Positions 25,807 to 36,117 of a stretch of 64,000 nt of DNA are shown piece after piece. Under the pieces are notes generated by a model. It searched no databases. It was not told the origin of the DNA and saw only the letters and a program-made list of their open reading frames with translations. The translations under genes and the position numbers were made by a program. The stretch covers positions 54,317-118,316 of the forward strand of contig LGEZ01000002.1 in the NCBI GenBank assembly GCA_001508005.1, in the 5' to 3' direction. The stretch's first letter is position 1, and the number at the start of each line of letters is the position of its first letter. This stretch comes from Clostridia bacterium 41_269. GTDB taxonomy: Bacteria > Bacillota > DTU086.

Positions 25807-26150
25807 AAAAGCTTGTTTCAACCCTGACTGCCTTTGCGTACATTCTCTGCACGTCTGCTCTTGCTTATGCTTCTGGAACCAATGTGGAGCCTCAGGCGAA
25901 CAAAGAGGTAATCAAAACAACCATTAAGGGCATAGCCACGAATTTTGTGGGTGTTGCCCAGGGGATTTTTGGAATTGCAGCAGTGGTTTTCGTCGTCTGG
26001 GCAGGCATTATTTACTGGGGAGCGCACGGAGATCCAAACAAGATTCAGTCCGCAAAAAGAGCTTTTGCGGGGTTTATTATTGCAATGGTCTGCGTATTTT
26101 TCGCGGACAAAATTGTCGGCGGCCTTATGGGAATTTTCGGAGTGAAGTAG
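25803..26150 (+). CDS. VirB2/TrbC-like conjugative pilin subunit
   Basis: 115 residues: a signal peptide (residues 1-24, ending ALAYA), then two hydrophobic segments (about 45-70 and 85-108) separated by GDPNKIQSAKRAFAGF, the usual VirB2 loop with positive charges. It opens the type IV secretion block, before PrgI-like, TraC-like and VirB4 genes. VirB2 forms the pilus shaft in Gram-negative systems; in Gram-positives the homologue lines the channel. Assignment rests on size, topology and context. Confidence 0.7.
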   Translation: MKKLVSTLTAFAYILCTSALAYASGTNVEPQANKEVIKTTIKGIATNFVGVAQGIFGIAAVVFVVWAGIIYWGAHGDPNKIQSAKRAFAGFIIAMVCVFFADKIVGGLMGIFGVK

Positions 26151-26151
26151 C

Positions 26152-26463
26152 ATGTACGGTCAGCAGCACCCTTTAACAAAGAAAGCCGGGTCTCCAAAAC
26201 TGGTGTGGAACTTTACGTTTTCTCAGATGGTGGCGATTCTTATAGGAGCGAAGCTTTCCTGGGAATTTTCAAAAATTGTTCCCGCACTCCCTTTAAAGAA
26301 TCCCGTATTTGCTCACATTCATCACCTGATACCTTTAGGAGCTGCGCTGATACTTTTGTACGGCAGAGAGCAGAAAACGGGGCTTCTTCTTTACAGGTAC
26401 ATTTATTTCTGGATAAAGTACAGGCTTAAAAGCCCGAAGGTGATTGTCTGGAAAAAATTTTAG
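26152..26463 (+). CDS. VirB3/PrgI-like small membrane protein
   Basis: 103 residues. There are two hydrophobic segments (about 25-45 and 55-72) with KLVWNFTFSQMVAILIGAKL before them and a basic C-terminal tail (RYIYFWIKYRLKSPKVI). This layout and its place directly before the VirB4 components match PrgI/VirB3-family proteins of Gram-positive T4SS. It is spaced 1 base from the previous stop. Confidence 0.65.
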   Translation: MYGQQHPLTKKAGSPKLVWNFTFSQMVAILIGAKLSWEFSKIVPALPLKNPVFAHIHHLIPLGAALILLYGREQKTGLLLYRYIYFWIKYRLKSPKVIVWKKF

Positions 26464-26485
26464 AAAAAAAAGGAGGTTGCTGTTT

Positions 26486-26635
26486 TTGGTGTGTGTATTC
26501 TGCGGGAAGAAGCCCCGTTTTCCCCTGGTTATAAACGGAAAAGCTGTCTGCCAGGAGTGCTTTTCGGAACTCTACAGGCAGAGCATAAAAAGAATCAGCA
26601 GTATAAAAGAAAGGCGGTATGCTAGTTCTGTTTAG
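26486..26635 (+). CDS. small zinc-ribbon protein
   Basis: 49 residues from TTG 26486, with AAGGAGG 9 bases upstream. CVFC and CQEC (19 residues between the pairs) form a four-cysteine zinc site; the C-terminus is basic. The function is unknown. It lies inside the T4SS operon, so it may be a regulator or assembly factor. Confidence 0.6.
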   Translation: MVCVFCGKKPRFPLVINGKAVCQECFSELYRQSIKRISSIKERRYASSV

Positions 26636-26656
26636 AAACGGAGGTGTTTTTTTTCC

Positions 26657-27436
26657 TTGTCTATTTCAGACATTGCCCTCCTTGCAGCCGGGATAGGAGC
26701 TGCATACTATTTCCTGCGTCCCCAGGAAAAGAAGACCACGACGCAGGAAATTCTTGATATTGTAAGTGTTTCCGAAGACGGAATAATAGAACTGTCAAAC
26801 TTCAACTTCCGTCTGGTAATAGAAGTTACTCCCGTGAACATGGCTCTTCGATCCTTTGAGGAGCAGTCCGCAATATGGGCTGGTTTCAGGAACATGCTGA
26901 ATTCCCTGTCCCTTCCCTGCACCTTTCTTATTCAGACGAGGCACCTCAATGTGAGAGATTATGTCGAAAAGATAAAAAACATCTCCAGAAACCTGCCGGG
27001 AAGCTTCCATGAGTACGCAGAGGATTTGAGCCTGTGGCTCACAAGCAGGGCAGAGGAGAAAACCATAAGGGACAGGCGGCATTACCTCATTTTAAAGACG
27101 AACATGAACATGCTCAACGAAGAGGGAATACGCATTGAAAGTGAAATATTTGATACCGTTTTAAAGGCTCTTTCGGATGTTAAGAAAACAAAAATTCCCC
27201 CTTCGGAAATAAGATCCCTTGCAAGGGATCAGTTAAACGAAGCCAAAAGCTACATTCTTGGGTCCCTTTCAGGCATGGGAATAGCCGCAAGGGCTCTGAA
27301 CAGAAAAGATGTTCTCGACATGCTTTATCAGACTTTTAACAGAGATTCCGGTCCTTTTATGACGCAGGACTTTGAGGAGCCGGTTCTCTTTCCATCCTCA
27401 AAGACTCCTGAAAAAGTCCTTGAGTTTCTATCATAA
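26657..27436 (+). CDS. TraC-like conjugation protein (VirB4 partner)
   Basis: 259 residues from TTG 26657. One N-terminal membrane helix (residues 5-22) is followed by a soluble domain with IIELSNFNFRLVIEVTPVNM, FEEQSAIWAGFRNMLNSLSL and LIQTRHLNVRDYVEKI. These are features of the TraC-like domain that precedes or is fused to VirB4 ATPases in Gram-positive elements. It is 15 bases from virB4, which is consistent with a split N-terminal half. Confidence 0.65.
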   Translation: MSISDIALLAAGIGAAYYFLRPQEKKTTTQEILDIVSVSEDGIIELSNFNFRLVIEVTPVNMALRSFEEQSAIWAGFRNMLNSLSLPCTFLIQTRHLNVRDYVEKIKNISRNLPGSFHEYAEDLSLWLTSRAEEKTIRDRRHYLILKTNMNMLNEEGIRIESEIFDTVLKALSDVKKTKIPPSEIRSLARDQLNEAKSYILGSLSGMGIAARALNRKDVLDMLYQTFNRDSGPFMTQDFEEPVLFPSSKTPEKVLEFLS

Positions 27437-27451
27437 CAGGGGGGTGTTTTT

Positions 27452-29431
27452 TTGTTCGGCAGAAAAAAGAAAGACGGAGAAAACAAAAATAAGAGCAGGC
27501 AGAAAAGCAGAAATAAACAGGAAAGTGAAGTCCTCCCTCTTTTCAGGTCAAAGGTAACGGACAGGGACATAGTAGCTCCTTCTTCCATACGGGAATCCTC
27601 AAACGAAGATATGTACTGGGTTGAAATAGGGGATCCCGGAGGGACGAAGAGGTACTACAGAAGCTTTTATGCGAACATATCGGGAAACGCAACCAGTGCG
27701 GGTATGTTAAACTCTCTTTACTCCGTTGATTTTGGGGAAGCCGACTGTGATGTTGCTTTACACATTGCTCCTGCGGACACTTCCAGAACGGTGTGGCAGA
27801 TAGAAAGGGAAATCGCAAGGCTGGAGGCTGACTTTGCAGAGGAAGCGAACTCTGCCCGCAGGCAGACAATCTTTCACGAAATACAGGAATTGAGAAGAAG
27901 GCACGCTTCCCTGCGGACGGGGAGCGAAAAGCTGTTCTACTCTTCCATACAGGTGACCGTTTCCTCGGACGACATAGAAAAGATGAGCCGTTTCTGCAAC
28001 CTTCTTGTCCGCAGGCTTGGAGCAAGAAATCTGGTTCTAAAAGCCGCAGACATGCGGCAGTTTGAAGCCTTTTTGAACATGACCCCTCTTTCGGGCACCA
28101 TTCCCCGTGATGCTCTTCAGGACATGGAATCTTCAAACATAGCGGACATATTTCCCTTCGGCACAGGGGGGTTGAGGCACCGTGACGGGGTGATCATAGG
28201 TCGGGATCCCCAGGGAGGTGTGATTTTTTACGACTGCTGGCACCCCCTGCATGAAAACTATAACATCCTTGTGTTTGGAAGATCGGGAGCAGGAAAAAGC
28301 TTTCTCGTCAAGCTCCTTACAGCCCGATCTGCCCTAGCAGGAATTCAGACTATATTGATAGATCCCGAAAATGAATACGAAAACCTCATGGCAGGTCTCG
28401 GCTGTCCTTTTATCTCCCTTTCAGCGGAGACCGGAGACAGAATTAACATTTTTGATGTTGATCTTGTTGACGAAGAAGGTGTGGGCCTCAAAGCCGATCT
28501 TGAGGATGCAATAAAAGCCGTTCAGGCGGTTGTTTTTAGGATGATAAGGGTGTACGACCCGGAAGTGCTTACCGGGCGGGTAAAGGTGGCAATTCTTGAA
28601 AAGATAAAGGAGCTGTATTCTCTGTTCGGCATAACAGAGGATCCCAAAAGCGTGTACTCCGAAACCAGCTCCGACATGATTTCCGTCGTCGGAGTGAAAA
28701 AGAGAATGCCTCAGTTAAGCGATCTGGTGGAGCTTATGAGAAAAGACCCTGAGCTTAAAGAAGCTTCAAAAATACTTGCCACTTTTACCCAATTGGGAGG
28801 GACGGCTTCCTCTTCCATCTTTGACTGCCAGACGACCGTTGAGAACATCTGAGACTATCCCATGCTCACTTTTTCCGTTGGAGGATTGGACGAAGAGATA
28901 ATGAGGCCTATTGGTCTTTTCGTAACTACCCGCTGGGCGTGGAATAAGCTTTCAAGGGACAGAAGGAAGAAAAAGAGAATCGTCGTTGACGAAGCGCAGA
29001 CGATGATGGACACTCACGAAACGGCAAAGTGGCTTGAGGACGCCTTCAGGCGTTCAAGAAAGAGAAATATATCAATGTGTGCCTGCACGCAGGGATTTGA
29101 GGTCTTCTTGAGAGTGCCTGAGGGAATGGGAATCTTAAAGAACTCAACGACGAAGTTCATGATGAAACAGGAGCCGATAGACATTGAGGCTGTAAAAGAA
29201 AAGTTTGCCCTTTCGATTGGGGAGGCGGAATTTCTCTTAACGGCTCCCAAAGGCTACGGCATCGTTAAGGCGAATGATGACGCATCCGTATTCTTTGCTG
29301 AAGCGACGGAAAAAGAATACAGGATGTTTACAAGCGATCCCAACGACCTTGCCGTTTCAAAGGAGGTGGGTTTTAGTGAGCAAAGATACAAAACAGATCA
29401 GGCTCAAAAAAGGTCTTTTGTTCAAGCCTGA
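27452..29431 (+). pseudogene. virB4: VirB4-type conjugation ATPase with an in-frame TGA
   Basis: From TTG 27452 the frame encodes 466 residues, a TGA at 28850-28852, and then 192 more residues in the same frame. Before the stop are the N-terminal domain and Walker A FGRSGAGKSFLVKLL (about residues 276-290). After it come KKKRIVVDEAQTMM (Walker B), the CACTQGF sensor region and the C-terminal helices. ENI, then stop, then DYPMLTFSVGGLDEE reads as one continuous VirB4 sequence; CGA to TGA would explain it. VirB4 powers substrate and pilin transfer in T4SS. As written, the two parts cannot form the usual ATPase unless there is readthrough. Confidence 0.85.
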
Positions 29432-29552
29432 TAATAGAGTGTACTCTGTTTCAAGCTTCGTGTCAGACTGCGTTTTTGCGAGGGATCTCATGAACAACAC
29501 CTACAGAGTATTTTCTTTGGAAGAAATAAAGCAGATTCTTGAACAGCAGTAG
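29376..29552 (+). CDS. 58-residue conserved-context hypothetical protein
   Basis: The GTG at 29376 lies 9 bases after AAGGAGG, inside the end of virB4 (overlap 56 bases, other frame). The product is mixed alpha/beta with RLKKGLLFKPDNRVYSVSSF and ends in a glutamine-rich tail. There is no signal peptide or known motif. Its position between virB4 and the virB6-like gene suggests a small T4SS accessory. Confidence 0.5.
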   Translation: MSKDTKQIRLKKGLLFKPDNRVYSVSSFVSDCVFARDLMNNTYRVFSLEEIKQILEQQ

Positions 29553-29568
29553 AAGGGGCTGGTGTTTT

Positions 29569-32112
29569 GTGCTGCGTTTTTCTGTCAAGGAGAAAAGAGC
29601 AGCTGCTGTTCTGCTCCTGTTTTTCTTTCTCTTTACCTTTTCAGTTTATGTTGGGTACGCTGAAGCTTCTCTTATAGGGTATAGGGTAACGGAGATTAAA
29701 AACCTCAAGGCTCAAAAAAGCGGGTCCAGCGTCATATTAACCTGGCGGTTTCGCTGTACGAACAGCCTTTTGGTGGTTGCCGAATACCTTGCGGATCCCA
29801 TGAAGGTTATAAGGATCCATAACGGAAAGGAAAAGGTTTTAACCACAATCCCTGTACCTGAAAAGGACGGTTACTTTGAGCAGAGGTATACGGACAAAAA
29901 CCCTCCCAAAGGAGAGGTAACCTATAGGGTTTCAACGGTAAACAAATTGGGAAAGGGCGTGTCCCAGAGCGTAACGATAAACACGAAAGAAGCTGCTGAA
30001 GGCGAAACCTCAACATCTTCAGGCGGTGAAAGCTCTGAACAGCTGGGCACGATGGAAAAGCCCGACTGGTCCGAACGGCTTGCAAGCTACTTAATCGGGG
30101 CTCCTGCAAGGTGGCTTTTAAAGGTCATGGGGCTGTACGATCCCGTTGACCTCATCTTCGGTAATTATGTAGTTGAAAATCCCAGGGAAGTTTCAAAAGG
30201 CCGAACAGAAATGTCTGCGGAAACCTACTACGCAAGCCAGGGAGACTTTAAGGAAGTCGGAGCTCTTCCCTACTTCAATACCTTCACCGAAAAAGAGTGG
30301 AACGCTTTGAATGAATTCTACGGGAAGATGAACCAGTTTGTGCCGATAGAGCTGGTTGTTGTGGTTGTTTTAATGGGGTTGGCTTACTGGTACGCATCAA
30401 CGATTCCCGAATCAAAAATATCGCTCCGCACCTGTTTTGCAGGGCTTTTAATAGCGATGTTCCTTCTGCGCATTGGAGGGCTTTTATTTGCCTTCCTGTT
30501 TGACTTAAACAAGCTCATAGTCGGTCAGTTTTACTCAATTGTTCAGGACAAAATCGCTGACGGCACTTCGTTTTTGACGGCTTTTATTTCGGTGAATCAG
30601 GACGGTTATCTTGGAGCGGCGATACTCTTTGTTGTTTCGGTTTTCAGCATAGCCGTAATAAATTTCCAGTACGTAATGAGGAAAATCGTCATAGCCCTTT
30701 TGATAGTCCTTCTTCCTCTTGTAGCTGTCATTTCAGTTTTAAAAAGAGAGGTTCTGGGGACATGGTTCCGTGAACTTATTTCAAACATCTTCCTTCAATC
30801 AGCCCATGCAGCCGTTCTTGCGTTCCTCATTGCACTGGGTACTGCAGGCGGTTCTTCAAGGGGATCAATTGCGACTACTTCTGAGTTCTGGTTCTCTCTG
30901 GTAGCTCTTTTGTGCCTTCCCACGATAGCCGGTCTGGTAAGAAGGATCATTGGAGCTGAGACTTTCGGAGGTTTCATGGGCAGCTTCGCTTCGGGGCTTG
31001 GGCTGTCCTCCCTTTTTGTTATCGGTAGAATTTTAGGCGGCGCAGGGAGGATAAGGCACGAACTGCCTGAAAAAGCAGGCGGAGTGGGAGCTGCGGCAAA
31101 AGAAGCGTCGGCTGAAGGAAGGATGCCGGTTCCTGCACTGTCAAAAGCTGCGGGCTTCACTCTTGGTGCGGTTGGAGCCCTTGCGGGCGGAATGAGCATG
31201 GGTCCAGTCGGGATGGCTGCGGGAGGTGTTGCGGGCACAAAAATAGCGGGGCTGTTTACGGATGTGGCGTCTTCCGTGAGCAGTTTTTATTCAAAAGCGA
31301 AAACGGAAGGTATAACGACGGCCCTTGGTTTTTCCGATAAGCTTCAGGTTTTTGATCCGGAGTCAATGCGTCAGGCGGGACAGACTGTATTCGGGGACAA
31401 TGTTATTGGAAAGGCTGCGGGAAGTGCTTTGGCTGCATCTTCGCACCTTGCGCGGCTTGGGGGTGTTGCCCTGCCTCACGAAGTTGAAGCGGTAGAAGGC
31501 GCAAAAAATCACATCAGGTCTGCGCAGGAATCAATTCCCGTCCTGCAGAAAAACCTTGAGGATTTATCCTCTCAAAGGGCAGCTGCGAAGCTTGAATATG
31601 ACAGGGCAAAGATGCTGTACGGCCCGGGATCGGAAAACTATGCGGAAGCAAAGAAGGTAATAGACAAGGCAGGGGGATACGAAGAAGCACAGAAGCTTGT
31701 TTCCTCCTACTACAAAGAAGTAGAAGAAGGCAGGGCAAGGGTTGAGCGTTTGAGCAGAAAACTTGCAGGCATACCAAAACCAGGAAGTCCTGAAAGCAGG
31801 CGAACGGCTGAACAGCTGTTTGAGGCAAGAAGGGCCCTTGAAAAACTTGAACAGGTAAGACCTGGCGTACAGAGAATTGAAAAAGCGATCGAAACTGTTG
31901 ACAATGCTGAGATATACAAAAAAGCTAAAGCTGAATACGAACAAGTATCTGCACAGGAAGCTGAAGCACGCTTGAACCTGATTGAAGCGGAAAAAGCAGC
32001 TGCAAGGGAAAGTCTCAAGGAATACTTTGAAAAAATCAGGGCAGAGTTTCCAAAGCAAGAAGATCAGGGAAGCGGCGTGTTCCTGCGGTACTTTAACAAA
32101 GATAGAAACTGA
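29569..32112 (+). CDS. VirB6/TrbL-like channel protein with N-terminal FN3-type domain
   Basis: 847 residues. A signal peptide (residues 8-32) leads to a fibronectin type III-like domain (about 40-145: [32 protein letters not shown]). Then come six or more membrane helices (about 260-470) with the conserved [20 protein letters not shown] and [20 protein letters not shown] glycine/alanine-rich region and a long coiled coil (about 660-830) end it. VirB6/TrbL proteins form the inner-membrane pore of T4SS. The extracellular FN3 module is unusual and may contact partner cells. Start: GTG 29569 with AAGGGG upstream. Confidence 0.75.
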   Translation: MLRFSVKEKRAAAVLLLFFFLFTFSVYVGYAEASLIGYRVTEIKNLKAQKSGSSVILTWRFRCTNSLLVVAEYLADPMKVIRIHNGKEKVLTTIPVPEKDGYFEQRYTDKNPPKGEVTYRVSTVNKLGKGVSQSVTINTKEAAEGETSTSSGGESSEQLGTMEKPDWSERLASYLIGAPARWLLKVMGLYDPVDLIFGNYVVENPREVSKGRTEMSAETYYASQGDFKEVGALPYFNTFTEKEWNALNEFYGKMNQFVPIELVVVVVLMGLAYWYASTIPESKISLRTCFAGLLIAMFLLRIGGLLFAFLFDLNKLIVGQFYSIVQDKIADGTSFLTAFISVNQDGYLGAAILFVVSVFSIAVINFQYVMRKIVIALLIVLLPLVAVISVLKREVLGTWFRELISNIFLQSAHAAVLAFLIALGTAGGSSRGSIATTSEFWFSLVALLCLPTIAGLVRRIIGAETFGGFMGSFASGLGLSSLFVIGRILGGAGRIRHELPEKAGGVGAAAKEASAEGRMPVPALSKAAGFTLGAVGALAGGMSMGPVGMAAGGVAGTKIAGLFTDVASSVSSFYSKAKTEGITTALGFSDKLQVFDPESMRQAGQTVFGDNVIGKAAGSALAASSHLARLGGVALPHEVEAVEGAKNHIRSAQESIPVLQKNLEDLSSQRAAAKLEYDRAKMLYGPGSENYAEAKKVIDKAGGYEEAQKLVSSYYKEVEEGRARVERLSRKLAGIPKPGSPESRRTAEQLFEARRALEKLEQVRPGVQRIEKAIETVDNAEIYKKAKAEYEQVSAQEAEARLNLIEAEKAAARESLKEYFEKIRAEFPKQEDQGSGVFLRYFNKDRN

Positions 32113-32123
32113 AGAAAAAAAGG

Positions 32124-32155
32124 GGGAAGGAAGAGCTTTTTCCTTCCCTTTTTTA
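32124..32155 (+). terminator. terminator-like hairpin between virB6-like and wall-hydrolase genes
   Basis: A 9-bp stem (GGGAAGGAA / TTCCTTCCC), a 7-base loop and TTTTTT; the next ribosome site (GAGGTG) starts 4 bases later. Confidence 0.8.
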
Positions 32156-32171
32156 TTTTGAGGTGATGTCC

Positions 32172-33968
32172 TTGAGCCTAAACGAACGGGATGTTGAAAG
32201 GGTATATCAGGAAGCTGCACGGCATGGCGTTACAAAATTTTTAAGGTTTGCACTGAAACTTGGCTGGCGTATTATAAAAACCGTTTTAAAGAAGATAATT
32301 CCTGCTTTAGTGTCCCTGCTTGGGCCCCTTTTGGTTCCGACTCTTATTGCGGTGCTGGCTTTCATTTTTTTCTACTTCTCGATATTCATGCTCCCTAAAT
32401 TCATTTCCGCAGGCGGTATCCCTCCCTTTGAGGGCCAGACAACAGGCGTCATGCGGGTGGTTGCGACGGGATACACCGCAGGACCCGAAAGTACGGGGAA
32501 AAAGCCTGGAGATCCGGGATATGGCATAACTGCAACAGGCGTAAAAGCCCAAAGAGGGGTGGTTGCCGTTGATCCCAGTGTTATTCCTTTTGGCACCCGC
32601 ATGTACATTCCGGGATACGGATACGGAATTGCTCTCGACACAGGGGGAGCGATCAAGGGTGAGAGAATAGACCTGTTTTTTGACACTGTGGAAGAAGCGA
32701 AGCAGTGGGGAAGAAGATGGGTTACCATACAGCTTTTAGGCAGAGGAGACATTCCCGAAAACTTCACTTCCCCAAGGGCAAACATAGCAATCTTAAGTTA
32801 CGGGGAGTACGACACCGGCTGGACTCTGGAGCAGGACGAAAAGCTTTACAAAACTTATCTTGACCTGGAATCCGGCTGGCTTGAGAGCTTTCAGTCAAAG
32901 GGTGAGCTTGAAGAATCTGAGGTTGATTCAGCCTCAGGTGATTCGGCAGATGAAGATGCTACCGTGGGGGATGTTTGGGGATCTTATATGTCAAAAATCC
33001 CTGCTGAGATGGATCAGGTTTATCCTCATCGTGTTCCCTGGGCGCTTTTAGGTGCTTTGGACAAAGTATTGGGTGATCCCACAACCCACGGAGATCACGG
33101 GCATGAACTGGAGGGGCACGGAAGAAAGCCCAATCCCGGAAAGCACTTCAAAGAGCTTGAGCCCAATTTAAAGTGGACGACTTTTGAGCTTTACTACTAT
33201 CACAGGTGGACCGTTGAGACCGAAGAAGGCACGGAAACGCATGAGGAAAAGTACACGAAAAAGATTAAACTTCTCGTATCTGCAGAGTGCTATGATGCGA
33301 ACTACAGTTATTCCTGGGGAGAAGAAGTAATTGAAAAGAGAACAAAAAACAGCTACAAAAAGGTAATCATCCCGAAAATTACCGGTTTTGACAGGACGGG
33401 TCCTTATTATGAGAGGCTTAAGAGACTTCTCAACTCCTACGGTTTGACAAACGACATGGATCTTGAAATGGTGCTTCACATAGCCCAGAACCTTGACGAA
33501 ACCTTTGCGATAGATTCATGGCTTTTCGGGACACCTCTTGAAATTGGTTTTGACACGGAATGGGGATCCGGAGGAGGAAGCTTTCAAATATGGCCCGTCA
33601 AGGGCACGATAACGTCTGATTTTGGAATGAGAGTTCATCCCGTTTTAGGCAAAGTGCGGATGCACACGGGCATTGACATAGCGGCACCCCACGGCGCTCC
33701 TGTTGTGTCCGCAGCGGACGGCACGGTAATATTCGCCGGCAGGATGGGAGCCTACGGCAATGCCGTTATGGTCGAGCACGGTACGTGCAGAACGCTGTAC
33801 GCTCACCTGTCGGACATTTTGGTTCGTGCAGGGCAGGCGGTAAAAGCCGGAAGTGTGATAGGCAGGGTTGGATCAACGGGTTTATCAACGGGTCCGCATC
33901 TGCACTTTGAAGTGAGGGTCGGAAGCGGAAGGACACAGTATGTGGATCCCTTAAAGGTTCTCCCCTGA
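32172..33968 (+). CDS. T4SS-associated cell-wall hydrolase: 3D domain plus M23 peptidase
   Basis: About 598 residues. One membrane anchor (about 45-75) is followed by a 3D (double-psi barrel) domain (about 95-200: [49 protein letters not shown]), a long linker, and a C-terminal M23 domain (about 475-595). The M23 zinc motifs are [16 protein letters not shown] and TGPHLHFEV, with [10 protein letters not shown] between. Such proteins open peptidoglycan for the conjugation channel (the VirB1/Tn916 Orf14 role). The TTG at 32172 has GAGGTG 6 bases upstream; GTG 32163 and ATG 32166 are alternatives. Confidence 0.88.
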   Translation: MSLNERDVERVYQEAARHGVTKFLRFALKLGWRIIKTVLKKIIPALVSLLGPLLVPTLIAVLAFIFFYFSIFMLPKFISAGGIPPFEGQTTGVMRVVATGYTAGPESTGKKPGDPGYGITATGVKAQRGVVAVDPSVIPFGTRMYIPGYGYGIALDTGGAIKGERIDLFFDTVEEAKQWGRRWVTIQLLGRGDIPENFTSPRANIAILSYGEYDTGWTLEQDEKLYKTYLDLESGWLESFQSKGELEESEVDSASGDSADEDATVGDVWGSYMSKIPAEMDQVYPHRVPWALLGALDKVLGDPTTHGDHGHELEGHGRKPNPGKHFKELEPNLKWTTFELYYYHRWTVETEEGTETHEEKYTKKIKLLVSAECYDANYSYSWGEEVIEKRTKNSYKKVIIPKITGFDRTGPYYERLKRLLNSYGLTNDMDLEMVLHIAQNLDETFAIDSWLFGTPLEIGFDTEWGSGGGSFQIWPVKGTITSDFGMRVHPVLGKVRMHTGIDIAAPHGAPVVSAADGTVIFAGRMGAYGNAVMVEHGTCRTLYAHLSDILVRAGQAVKAGSVIGRVGSTGLSTGPHLHFEVRVGSGRTQYVDPLKVLP

Positions 33969-33970
33969 TG

Positions 33971-33986
33971 GGTACGCGCGTGCGCA
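33971..33986. repeat. 16-bp alternating purine-pyrimidine repeat, copy 2
   Basis: GGTACGCGCGTGCGCA, identical to 22389-22404, located between the wall-hydrolase stop and the next ribosome site. Confidence 0.9.
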
Positions 33987-34018
33987 CTATTAACTTTTCG
34001 AAAAGGTGGTGGTTTTTT

Positions 34019-34402
34019 GTGTTCTGGTATCCTTTTGTTCCTGGAGTGACGGACGTTCAGCCGATACCCCCGTCGCAGATCGTAGGGGCAACGGAAAGCG
34101 TGGGAAAAGAGGTCGTTCAGGCTGGCGGCGCGCTGGCAGACAGCCTTGCGCTCATGGCGCTTGTGGCGGCCGGTCTGTTTCTCCTGTTGGGTATCGGGCT
34201 CGCAGCAGCGCGCATTACAACTAAAGTCTTAAAGCTGGGGGCGGGAATTTTCCTGGGCGTTCTGGTCATGTACGTCTTGATGGTGTACCCTGACAAAGTG
34301 GTGGGATTGATCCACGGCTTTCTGGAAGCGTTATTTAAAAATTTAGGTTCTTCATCATCATCGACGACTTCATCAATGTTTTTTAAAATACCCTTAGCGT
34401 AG
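34019..34402 (+). CDS. two-helix membrane protein of the T4SS block
   Basis: 127 residues from GTG 34019, which has AAAGGTGG about 10 bases upstream; an ATG at 33968 would put the repeat inside the gene and lacks a good site. Two hydrophobic segments (about 40-65 and 72-92) and a serine-rich C-terminus. It could be a second VirB2-like or a TrbC-like subunit by topology, but no signature is clear. Confidence 0.55.
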   Translation: MFWYPFVPGVTDVQPIPPSQIVGATESVGKEVVQAGGALADSLALMALVAAGLFLLLGIGLAAARITTKVLKLGAGIFLGVLVMYVLMVYPDKVVGLIHGFLEALFKNLGSSSSSTTSSMFFKIPLA

Positions 34403-34417
34403 AAAGAGGGCGGGCGC

Positions 34418-36031
34418 ATGGGCGAAACCCTTTACGTAGTGTTCGGAGAGCACACGGAAAAAGCGGTTGAATATTTAAAAGAGCAGGGATTTGACGTAAC
34501 AGGATCGGACCGCACCCTCGACGCGGCAGCGATCATGGCGTCGAACATGGAAGAACAGCCTGATTCCTACCTCGTTCTCGGAAGTGCCCTTGTAACGGGT
34601 GTTGTGGACGTGGGAATAAACTATTCAGCGGAGCTTCTTGAAAACCTTAAGAAATTAAGGCTTTCAAGCCCGAAGTCAAGAATAATCCTCATACTTCCTG
34701 AAAGGGTTGAGGACGAACTTCTTAAAGGAATTCTTTATCTGGGCATATACGATGTTTACATGACCAATTCCCTGTCCCTTTCCCAGCTTCCGGGGATGAT
34801 TGAAAAAAGAAAGACCATAGCCGATTTCGGGATAGGAGACCTTCCCGCGCCTGTAAGAGAAAGCAGGAAACGGGAAATTGAGGTTGAGGAGTCTGAAGAA
34901 GAAAAAAAGGAAACCGGAAGCTTTCTAAAAGGGTTCCGGGAAAGGTTTGAGTCCCTTGCGGAAAAGATGCGCAGAAAGGAGAAACCCCAGGCTTCGGGTG
35001 AACGGCCTTTTCCTGAAGACTTTTCTGAAGAAACACCCCCGCAGGAAGAAGACTGTTTCTCTGCGGGTACAGCTGTTCTGGGGAAAGATGCTTTTAATGT
35101 GGAGGACCTGTTAAAAGCGGCGGATGAAGCCTTCTACAGGGCAAAGAAAAACGGCAGGAACAGAGTAGAGGCTTTTGATAGGCAGGCTCCAGAAGCTTCT
35201 GCCGAAGAGGAATCATGGAAACCTGAAGGGGAAACTTTTGTGTATCAGATTTCCCCGTACGGGGATCAGCCTGTTACGTATACGGCAGGAGAAGCCCTTG
35301 ATATTCCCAAAGAAGAAGCTTCCGGTATTCCTGAAGAAGAAACCTTCTCGAAGGACTGCCAGAAAGCCTTTCCGGAAGGTTCGGGGGAAAAACTTCGAAA
35401 GAAAAAGATTCTTCACGGAAAGGTTGTTCTTATTTCTCCTCTTGGAAGCTCATCTTCTGTGGAGTTCGTCTCTCTGTTTGAACGCTGCCTTGCGGAAAAG
35501 GGATGCAGGTGGACGGTGCTGGTTGAGGATGTGAACAGTTCTTCGTTTGAGAAATCCCTGGATTCGGCAGACGCTCTTATCTGGGCTGCTTCAGAACCCG
35601 GCTGGGAAACTGCTGTTTCCTGGTGGAAGAAGAGACCGAGATCCGGGTGCAGGGAAATCATCGTGCTTCTGGGCAGAGGGGATCCCGATATGATTGAGGA
35701 GGCTTTTGTCCTTCCTTGCTTCCACGTAAGAAAGGAGAGGGAAATAGAAAAGCTTATCGATCTTCTTACCCGCTTCAAAAAGGGGGCAAAAGTGGTTTTT
35801 GTGGGTTTTCGGGAGTCCATACCCGAAGTTCCTGGATTCATCTTCGACACCTTTAAAAGTGCGGTGGAGGCTTCTGTGTGGGCGGAATACAATCCTCCGG
35901 ATGCAGCGGTGATTCACAAGGATTTGAAGGACCTGCCTCTGCTGGAGTACGATTTAAAGAAGTTGGGGATTCCTGTTGTAAAAACTGAGAACAGCAGTGC
36001 TTTCCTTAAAAAACTCAAAACCGTAAATTGA
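34418..36031 (+). CDS. CpaE-like receiver-domain protein with an embedded GGDEF C-terminal piece
   Basis: 537 residues. The N-terminus (1-130) looks like a receiver-type Rossmann domain as in CpaE (YVVFGEHTEKAVEYLKEQGF). Residues about 210-250 contain NVEDLLKAADEAFYRAKKNG followed by RNRVEAFD, the classic end of a GGDEF domain, but without the GGDEF active site. The rest has acidic linkers and a second Rossmann-like part (360-530: GKVVLISPLGSSSSVEFVSL) without a Walker A lysine. It seems to be a regulatory chimera of the pilus/T4SS. No enzyme activity can be claimed. Confidence 0.6.
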   Translation: MGETLYVVFGEHTEKAVEYLKEQGFDVTGSDRTLDAAAIMASNMEEQPDSYLVLGSALVTGVVDVGINYSAELLENLKKLRLSSPKSRIILILPERVEDELLKGILYLGIYDVYMTNSLSLSQLPGMIEKRKTIADFGIGDLPAPVRESRKREIEVEESEEEKKETGSFLKGFRERFESLAEKMRRKEKPQASGERPFPEDFSEETPPQEEDCFSAGTAVLGKDAFNVEDLLKAADEAFYRAKKNGRNRVEAFDRQAPEASAEEESWKPEGETFVYQISPYGDQPVTYTAGEALDIPKEEASGIPEEETFSKDCQKAFPEGSGEKLRKKKILHGKVVLISPLGSSSSVEFVSLFERCLAEKGCRWTVLVEDVNSSSFEKSLDSADALIWAASEPGWETAVSWWKKRPRSGCREIIVLLGRGDPDMIEEAFVLPCFHVRKEREIEKLIDLLTRFKKGAKVVFVGFRESIPEVPGFIFDTFKSAVEASVWAEYNPPDAAVIHKDLKDLPLLEYDLKKLGIPVVKTENSSAFLKKLKTVN

Positions 36032-36117
36032 CTCTGCCGGCTGCTGTTTCTTTTTTCAGGAAGGAAAATATCTCCTGAAATCGAATACTTTGCTATAGAA
36101 ACCTGGAGGGATGCTGC

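Noticed and set aside
28850..28852. Selenocysteine or recoded TGA in VirB4
   Set aside because: The following bases show no obvious stem-loop, VirB4 has no conserved Cys there, and no selenocysteine genes are in view.
30795..31238. Minus-strand frame opposite the VirB6-like gene
   Set aside because: Its Ala/Pro-rich composition is the antisense of Gly/Ala-rich codons.
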